DNA from: Pomacea canaliculata
Taxonomy: Eukaryota > Mollusca > Gastropoda > Architaenioglossa > Ampullariidae
Length of the DNA stretch: 64,000 nt
Assembly: GCF_003073045.1 (NCBI RefSeq)
Contig: NC_037592.1
Location: 15,822,844 to 15,886,843, forward strand
Reading direction: 5' to 3'
Below the pieces are notes generated by a model, which saw only the letters and a list, made by a program, of their open reading frames with translations, did not search any database and was not told where the DNA came from. A program made the position numbers and the translations under genes. This document shows, in pieces, positions 56,301 through 64,000 of this stretch (its first letter is position 1; every line of letters begins with the position of its first letter).

Positions 56301-58764
56301 ACCTCCTCTCAGCGACTTTTGGAAAAAGTTTCAGTCTAGCGTCGGTCTTGACAGCTACACGCAGACGACAGCCGCCATCTTGTCCACTGACCAACATGAA
56401 TTTGCACGAGATGTGATGTTGTAATGAGTGTCATTACAGTTTGATTCTCCAAGATTTGATTAGCGTAATCCATGCAACAACAGAATGAGTACCCACTATT
56501 TCACTTGTTAATATTTGTAACAAAGTCGCTTCTCGCTGTCCGTGTTTACAGGGCTAGCTACCTTTTTTGTGATATAGCCTTAGTTGCTGCCACCCCCTCA
56601 CTGTGTAATACATGTTCTTACATATTCCACATTGTTTTATTTATTTATTTTATTTATTTATTCTGTTCAGTTCGATTCGCCAGTGAGCTGTTCGTGTAAC
56701 GCATTTAATATCCGGCAGGATGACAGAGAGCAGTGAATGTTTCAATCGTGTGGTAGTCTCAGCTCTTCACCTCTTTATTGTTCGTGTTCTTCACAACCAT
56801 TTGACCATTTTGCTTACTCAAATCCAAAACAGCCGGATGTATACGGGGTACAATGTCAATCTTGACCAGTCCTTACTGGTATTGAATAATGTTGCATCAG
56901 TCGGAAATTGAATATGATATAAAACAAAACGACCAAATAAGAAGCGATACAGAGAAACAGAAACACAGCGAGACAGGAGACATCATCGCCCAGATACACA
57001 AACACAAATTTCTCTCTCTTGTGTGTTTGTAAGCGAGAGAAATAGAGAGAAAGAGAGGGGGAACTTGGAATGGGGGGGGGGAGAAATTATGACTTCTACC
57101 TACTGACCAACTTCAAGCCTCGTCTGCTACCACTGTTTTGATAGGAAGAGCCTAATATACTTCCTGGGTAAATGTAAGAGACGCCGAAATCTTGGGGCTA
57201 TCAGTGATTTTCCTCCTCACGCAGCAGTTTGCTTGACAGACCGCGGACTCCGATCGTCCCTCGCAACGTACACCGATGCTGGCGACGCGAGTGAACGGTG
57301 TGTGTGTGTGCGCGCGCGTGCACCGAGCCGCTCACTGGGGCCATCCTTTCTCGGGAGAGGAGCCAGGAATTCCAGGTATTGCCTTATTTTCCACCCTTGA
57401 AGGTGCCGTGCATCCTCCGCCAGTGCAGGCGCCCGTGATTTGATCCAGCAACTTACACGGCGTGCAGGGGGGTAGGAGGGGTAGGGAGGGGATGGAGAAT
57501 GGAGGGAGAAGATTCCCCACCCCCACCTCAGAGCCGCACCTGCGCCATCGGCCAGGTAACGCCCGTGCACCTGGTGGATGCAGGGGACGCTCCCGAGGTG
57601 TCTGTAGTGCCCATCGTACAGTGTGAGAAAGTATGGGCGATCTTGGGCAGTGAACACACTCTTAATTACTGCTTAATTCTAAGTGTGGTGTGTGCGTGTG
57701 CGTGCGTGTATATGAGCGTGTCTTGATTTTATTGCTACTGGCCTGCGTGCATATTTTGAAACACTAATCTGTTTGACAGGAGAGTAGAATTAACATTTGT
57801 CATTATCATGCTGATGGATTATGGACACCTGAAAATAATGTAAAAAAAAAAAATTGCGGGATTGAAAGCTTCATGAAAAAAAAAAAAAGAGATCGAAAGG
57901 CATGAAAGAAGGAAGGAAAAAAAATAAGAAAGGGAGAAAATATCTCGAAAGAAATATTAAAACAAAAAGTAGCAAGCAAACATTAGCACGGGGACAAGTT
58001 TAAAAATAGTAACACTTTTTTCACGTGTTCGTTGAGTGTGAATGAGTTATTAAGGCGGTGGTTTCGTTTATGCGGAGCAGCGCCGTGAAGCTCGCTGACG
58101 GTTGGCTGAAGACAGAAAAAATTATAATAGATGCCACGCCCCCTTTTTGGGTCCCGTTCATCTGTACACTGTATTAACGAGAAATACCTTCCGGATTGTT
58201 TTGCCTATAAAACCTGTTGCAGGGACCTCGGGGGTACTTCCACCTGTTAGGATCACCTATCTTGCTTGCAGGTAAGGCTCACCTGCTCGAACAGGATGCT
58301 TGTTTTCTTTCTTGAGAAACATTTGCAGATAAAATGTGTTTTCCTGACGAGACTCTTCCGTCCGAAACGGTCTGTCACTCCAAACTTGACTTGGTTTAAA
58401 TTACAGAAAACACAGGACTGATATTTGTTCCTTTTGAACAAGTAGCATACAGGGATGTGAAGTAATGTGGCAAGAAATTAACACTTCTCTTTCTTAAATC
58501 AAGATCACAAAATAGGACGTTGATTATTAAGGCAAAAAGTAATTCAGAGAATTCTCTATTCTTCTTTTGAAAAATTAAAAGTTTGATCTTATTTTTATTC
58601 AATTAAAGCAGCAGTATCATTTTGCAATTAAGTATTTTTGAACTTTTCAATTTTTTTTCGTTTGTTTAAAATTTGAGGATAATAATCTTGTTATTGCTTA
58701 TTTTTTTGTGTTGCACATTTGACTGTTTTAAATAAAAACATTTTGCACTCTCATCCATAAATTG

Positions 58765-59045
58765 TAATATATTTTAATATCTTTGTTAGTATGTTTTAAT
58801 GTATTTTCATATTTTATGCCTAATATGCTTCGCTTTTTGATGTTTAAATATTTCACTTTTATGTTTAATGCGTTTTGATATTTTACTTTTTACGTTTTAA
58901 TATTTTAATTTTCATGTTTTAATATTTTAATTTTCATATTTTTAAAATATTTTATTTTTAATACTTTTATTTTGTTTAAAATACTTTTACATTTTATGTT
59001 CAATGTGTTTTAATATTTTAACACGTACTTTTAACTATTTTACTA
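58765..59045. repeat. AT-rich degenerate minisatellite
   Basis: Repeated words ttttaatattttaattttcat and atgttttaat with varying spacing, over 80% A+T. Non-coding. Confidence 0.75.
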
Positions 59046-59394
59046 ACCATTTAATTAATTCATTTCTTTGTAACCGAAGTTTGAAGAAAAGAGGTTACAC
59101 TAGAAATTTTCTTTCGTTGCTTCTATTTGCATCTTGATAAAACTGTTTACAGAGTTCAGTGCTGAGACTAAACAATGGACAAATTTACCTCGCTAGACAC
59201 ATGGCCTCCGTCTTCAAACAAACCAGGTATGGGGACCTCACCCACTCACCCCTCGTTGTCATAGCTGTACTAGCAGTAGCAACATATCATTACCACAATC
59301 ACCTCCGCAAAACTATTTTGTATCCCCGAGCCTGTTTGTAAGCTGCATTCACTTACTCATGATGTGAACCTAATGCTCGTGAGTCTGCTTTCAG

Positions 59395-62300
59395 ACCTGG
59401 TCCCCTACACCCCTGAGAGCGACCCGCCCAGCCCTGTACAGGACCTGCACATCATGCAGCCCTTCAATTTGTGTGATCCCTCCAGTTTCAGCTTATCTCC
59501 TGGATTTGGTATATTTCTCTTTATTTCAATAAGACGAGGGCTGGGGGGAGTTAGAACTAGAACTATTATGTAAAGCCAACTGGCATTATTGTCGAATGAT
59601 GGTCACTTTAAAATAAAAACCAAACAATACGAACAGACTCACACATTCGACACAGTCAGTTAAGATGACATTTCCCAATACTTTTTCTGTCTTACAGCTG
59701 AATGTTAATTTAATATAATTTTTTGACATTTATTCGAGATAAAAAATGAAAAAAAGAAATAAATGACAAATTAGTGTTAGTTTATATCGGAGAGAAAAGT
59801 ACTGGAGTGTAATTTATATTTTAAGCAGACACATAAGTCGTACTAGTTTGCAGTTGGTTACTTTTTTGTACTTCCATCCATCTCTTACTGTATCTGCTTC
59901 TCTCTTTCTCTCTGCGTTCACGTTTACGAACTCTCATGCGGATGTACATGCTTGCACATGTGTGTGTGTGTTTCTCTGTGAACAAAGCGAAAATATAAGT
60001 CGACAATAAAAAAAAAAAATACTAGAAACCTTGAGTTAGAATACACAGGTGTTCTCACCAAGAACCAATTTTTTTTTTAATCTGACCATGTGCTTCTTTC
60101 TTTGATCAGAGCGCTCTCGCGAATCCTCAACTGAGAGCGAGCCCTTGTCATCTGTGTTTTCATTTCTCTACCCTCTCCAGCACCACGATCTGTTGGCCAG
60201 CACCAGTAAGTACATCGTTACCTGCCTGTGATAGGTTATGATAGGCGACATCTTCCGAAAACATGCGAGCTTCCTCAGAAAGTAGGATGTCACAGCCTTC
60301 ACCTTCCCCTTCCCCCCGCACTCAGCGAGGAATCAGCGCGTGCTGACCGTGTCCTTGGTGTTTCCTGCTACCACGGAGGTATATCTAGATATAGAGGTAT
60401 ATCTAGATATAGATATACTTCCGTGGTGCCACGTTACTGCCTGGGCATACCTCCATACATCCCAGTTCTACCTCCGTACATATCACACCCTTTTCCTCCC
60501 TCACTGCTAAAGGAGAGAAAAAAAATCTTTCGCATTACCTCTATTACCCGTTCTTGCAGAAAAACACTGGATTAGTGACATAATTATATTTTAGCAGGGA
60601 GCGTCTATCCCCGCAAAAAAAAAAAATACGAGTGGTTTCGACATGGCGCTAAGATCGCAACAGTTGCTCGTTGTAATAGTTCTACGTTTGCAATGACTAA
60701 CAGTAAAGTTATTAAAGCAATAAAAGTGGAATAAACTTTTTTTAAACACAGATGGCATGACTTTGAAGAGCGACCCACAACGTTTTGCAATGAAAATGAA
60801 TTCCAGTACATGCCACCATGCGGATCGCAGCAGACAGACTTCTTCACGAGAAACACGGGTATGTATGCGGGTGGGCCCGATAGCTCGCTTGAAAAGGGTT
60901 TTCATTTCATTTTCATGGTTAATTTGTTTATGAATACTGTTTTTCCTTGTAAATGTGACTCAATCGTATTTAATGTAAGATTTTCCTTGTGACAGTGTGG
61001 GCAAGCCCCTCTGTCGTAAACCTGATGATCGAGTGAGAGTGAAGGGTGCTCACTCCTCACGGGAATGGCGCTCGAGTTGTTGATCATTTTTGTGTGAGCA
61101 GAGGGGAATAATCTTTCTTGCTGCTGTGTGGTGTCAAATCGAACTTCCCAGCATCCTTCTTGATTGGAAGAATTGATCCCAATTGTCTTTTTCAAAAGTC
61201 GTAGATCCCTGAAATGCAAAAGGCAACAGCTGTACTTAGTAAATCAAGACTCAGGTGAGCAAGAAGGACCCTAATGTGAAACAAAAATAATCACCTGCGC
61301 ACGAGCATGTTGAAAAAAATGTGTCCTTCCACGATATGTCACACATGCGACTCAGGCACACCGTCGTCTATAGCCAGAGTAGCAGTCTCTTAGGTATCTC
61401 ATCAACTGTCATGAGAAAGTATCCTCACCCGTTGGCAGTCACCATCGGCCAATAACAACTGATGTTTAAGAACCACAACATGCACATAACATCCACATCT
61501 TGTATTCATGACACTGTCCAGGTTTCTTATCGACGATGAACTCGACTGAGGTACTGACTGAGGTGATTAAGTTTTAATTTGATTAATTTTAAAAGGTTTC
61601 TTTAATTATAAGACGAATATTAAAAAAGAAAACAAAAGCAGATTTAACTATTTCATTTTTTGTTTACGCAATATTGAAAGTCAGCCGACAAGTAGTACCG
61701 ACAATTAACAACCAACACCAGGGGAAAAAAACCTGCCGAAAAACTGGGATGAGACAAGTTAGATGGGAAATTTGCTATAATTTATTTAGTGTTATTCTAA
61801 TTAGTAAAAGTTTTGAAGAGTAACAGTTTCCAACCATGTTCGTGAAAATTATCCGATTAAAAAATGACATGCGTGGAAAGCATTATATGAATTTTATTAG
61901 CGTGGATGTACGATCTTGGCCAGGTTTAGTAGTATGATGTTGATCAGATTATTTCCAATCTATATATATATTATTTCCATTTTTACTCATCTAATGTCGA
62001 ACTCGACAATAATTAAAAATTAAGAGGATCTGTACCTTTCTTTTTCACGAAGCCCTCGAGTATCTAATGTCTTACGCGGCTCGAAAATAAAACGCCGGAG
62101 TCGAAGTTCTTGTAGTCCCTCGCTCATACACACATACGTACAGACATACTCCGTATGCATGCACGCATAGACATGGGTGGACACAAAACAATGAACTAGA
62201 GATCAGAGCTGGGAAGAGGGTGTTCCAACCTATTTTTGCGAGCATGTCGGGCAGAAAAGATGGGGTTCATTAATTTTCAAACCACTCAGACAGGACTAGA

Positions 62301-64000
62301 AGGGAGCCTTCCTAATAACAAACAAACAAACAAACAAACAAACAAACAAACAAAAAAAAAAAACCATGAATGACATCGTACATTTAAATAAGATAACTTG
62401 CTGAAGAAAAAATAGACGTACATGAAATTTGCTGTATTTCCACTGTAAAATAAAACTGTTTTCACATAAGAAAACAAACGTTTTTAATTTTGTTTCTTTA
62501 TATGTACCTTTACATGAACGCTGTTCTGTTTTAAGGGTTTTACTTATCTGTTATCTTTCTGTTCTTGGTTTTTTTTTCCTGGAAAAAAACTGTCAAACAA
62601 ACCACCTCTTTCTTTTTTTTTTGAGTTGCTTATGTTCGTGGCTTATTTTGCACTCATAAACAGCAATATGATTATTTTAAAGATAGCCCTAAACCTTTCC
62701 TCTGTCTTTTCCATTTAAAAAATGTGAGTTTCACAGTAAAGCTATTTTTAAATGAGATCTTTTCACTGATCTTACGTTCACTGACTTGGTAGTTCCCGTT
62801 TTCCTTCTTACCTTCCTTGATTTTATTCATATATTCATTCCTTCTTTCGTTCTCTTACTTAACAGTGCACCTTCTTAGAGATGTCTATATTTACAAACGA
62901 TAGATATAGTTGTAAGCAGATGAAAGAAAGCTAATAAAATGTTTTTCAAACGAATAATTTTGTGTGTATGTGTGTGTGTGTGTATGTTTAGGCTTATTTG
63001 CATGTTGATGAGATATCGCACCTGTGTTTACAAAATTATACTTCATAAATAAATAAACCAACAATCTTACCGCCATAAGCAATCCTGTTTGATTGGACCG
63101 TTAGAATGATAACATCAACTCCGATGCCTGATGTCTATGTACTTTTCTCGTCCAGAGCACTTTCTGGATTCCTCGTCTGACAGCGAGCCCTCTTCTCCCC
63201 TCCATGGAAAGACTTCTGTCTACTCGATGGTGGACAACAATCCTCCCACACAGAAACAAGAATGCGCTAATCAAAGTGGTGAGTGTATTTTCTTCTTGAT
63301 GGTTGTCACATATTCTGTCACATATTTACGAAGAACACAGAGGGGGAGGGGTATGTAACACCTTGCCAGCCTTTGTCTCTTACTTCCAATCTGTACTAGC
63401 TTGTCGTCATGCCTGGCTGCACCTGCTTCTGTCTGTCTGACACACAGATCTTGCTATGTCTATCTATTCCTGAGCTATTTTTTTTTAACAGAGATGCTTT
63501 CTCTCCACCACTACCATCACACATACAGCAGACACACACGTACGCATATACGTCCTATAAGCACGCAGGCTTGATCAATAAACATCTCAAACGCATTAAG
63601 GAGCAACCTGGCACAATCTACAGAAAATAATGATTAAATGATTTCAGATGTCGACCTGAAGGTAGTCGTCAGTGGAGGGGAGCTGATGGTGGAGATGAGA
63701 GGACACGTGTACCCCATCGACACCATCATCGAGCCATCGCCTCCGGATTCCACGGCTGGTGAGAGCCTTTCATTGCTGCTGACGTACGGCTGTGAAATTT
63801 AGGTTCGCAGTTAGTTATCAACTGTCGAGATTTTCTGCAAACGCACGAGTTAACGAAATTATTTTCAAATGAACGGGTTTAGTTTATTAAAAGATACTAA
63901 GTACCGCCGCCTACTTGAAGACCCATTGAGTTAATATGACACTTCAGCCATGTCATGCAGCCGACCCCATACGAACACCCGGCGTCATCTTGAACGACGA
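59395..64000 (+). CDS. Unrecognised multi-exon gene, partial at both ends
   Basis: Exons read: 59395-59508, 60110-60205, 60769-60858 (tentative), 63156-63278, 63648-63758, 63961-64000 (runs off the window). Every listed intron is phase 1, and each exon has a clear acceptor and a GT donor; exon 60769-60858 is the weakest because an acceptor 17 bases upstream would not fit the phase. Translations: LVPYTPESDPPSPVQDL, then ERSRESSTESEPLSSVFSFL, then FLDSSSDSEPSSPLHGKTS, then VVVSGGELMVEMRGHVYPID. Several exons carry a Ser-rich acidic-Pro motif (ESDPPSP, ESEPLSS, DSEPSSP), suggesting exon duplication. The Ser/Pro/acid-rich sequence reads as a disordered region; the last full exon looks like a small folded or beta-rich part. 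No signal peptide or membrane segment is visible. I cannot assign a family or function. Confidence 0.6.
60370..60427. repeat. 58-bp palindrome
   Basis: Ends accacgga and tccgtggt are inverted. The inner part is tatatctagatatag-like and also self-complementary, so the whole can fold as one long hairpin. Intronic. Confidence 0.85.
62317..62364. repeat. (AAAC)n microsatellite with A tail
   Basis: About nine AAAC units followed by a run of A. On the minus strand this could be the 3' tail of a lost retroelement, but no body is recognisable. Confidence 0.9.
62962..62984. repeat. (GT)n microsatellite
   Basis: GT repeat with two GTAT interruptions, in the intron before exon 63156-63278. Confidence 0.9.

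Larger units (their letters stand above)
52405..59394. other. Gene-poor stretch
   Basis: Beyond the 24-bp and AT-rich minisatellites, I see scattered microsatellites (GA near 54825, TTTA near 56636, GA and G runs near 57030-57085) and no exon I can defend. Short open frames near 54243-54527 and on both strands near 57217-57726 lack known motifs. Upstream exons of the gene starting at 59395 may be hidden here. Confidence 0.5.

Noticed and set aside
57217-57726. Open frames on both strands of a GC-richer patch, and a possible 24-base phase-1 exon at about 57532
   Set aside because: The patch mostly lacks stops because of its base composition; neither strand gives a known protein and the short exon cannot be tested here.
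59157-59226. Possible exon LNNGQIYLARHMASVFKQTR with a GTATGG donor
   Set aside because: It would end in phase 2, which does not fit the phase-1 exon at 59395.

Overview
The window is nuclear DNA of an animal, most likely a mollusc and probably a gastropod. Genes are split into many short exons with GT-AG introns. Introns and spacers are AT-rich and full of microsatellites and old transposable elements, and one gene encodes phosphonopyruvate decarboxylase, an enzyme of the phosphonate chemistry known from molluscs and a few other invertebrates. The species assignment is inference. A 100-base run of N (51401-51500) shows that this is a draft assembly.

Layout. (1) 65-2189, plus strand: last three exons of a paired-like homeobox gene of the ISX type, its 5' part outside the window, followed by a small hAT-type element with an exact target duplication. 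(2) 4643-12065, minus strand: a CFAP97-domain gene (CFAP97D1/D2 type) with two look-alike alternative first exons, a long Ser-rich tail and an apparent one-base frameshift in the last exon. (3) 14367-31127, minus strand: complete KIF17/OSM-3 kinesin, 18 exons, about 898 residues, its introns carrying dead LINEs, a SINE and a Tigger remnant. (4) 32858-42294, plus strand: complete PSMD2/Rpn1 proteasome subunit, 22 exons, about 907 residues. It lies head to head with KIF17 across 1.7 kb that holds a CRE, an ETS-like site and a possible RFX X-box. (5) 45186-51552, minus strand: phosphonopyruvate decarboxylase, nine well supported exons plus a probable first exon beyond the assembly gap. (6) 51553-59394: mostly gene-poor, with one unexplained ORF and decayed minisatellites. 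(7) 59395-64000, plus strand: small phase-1 exons of a gene I do not recognise, cut by the window end.

Together: KIF17 and the CFAP97D-like gene are neighbours on the same strand and both are ciliary or axonemal by family. PSMD2 is a housekeeping gene. The decarboxylase is a metabolic gene whose nine internal introns argue against bacterial contamination. No operon logic applies. No rRNA or tRNA gene and no CRISPR was found. Exon limits were derived by hand from splice signals, reading phase and similarity to remembered family members, not from transcripts.
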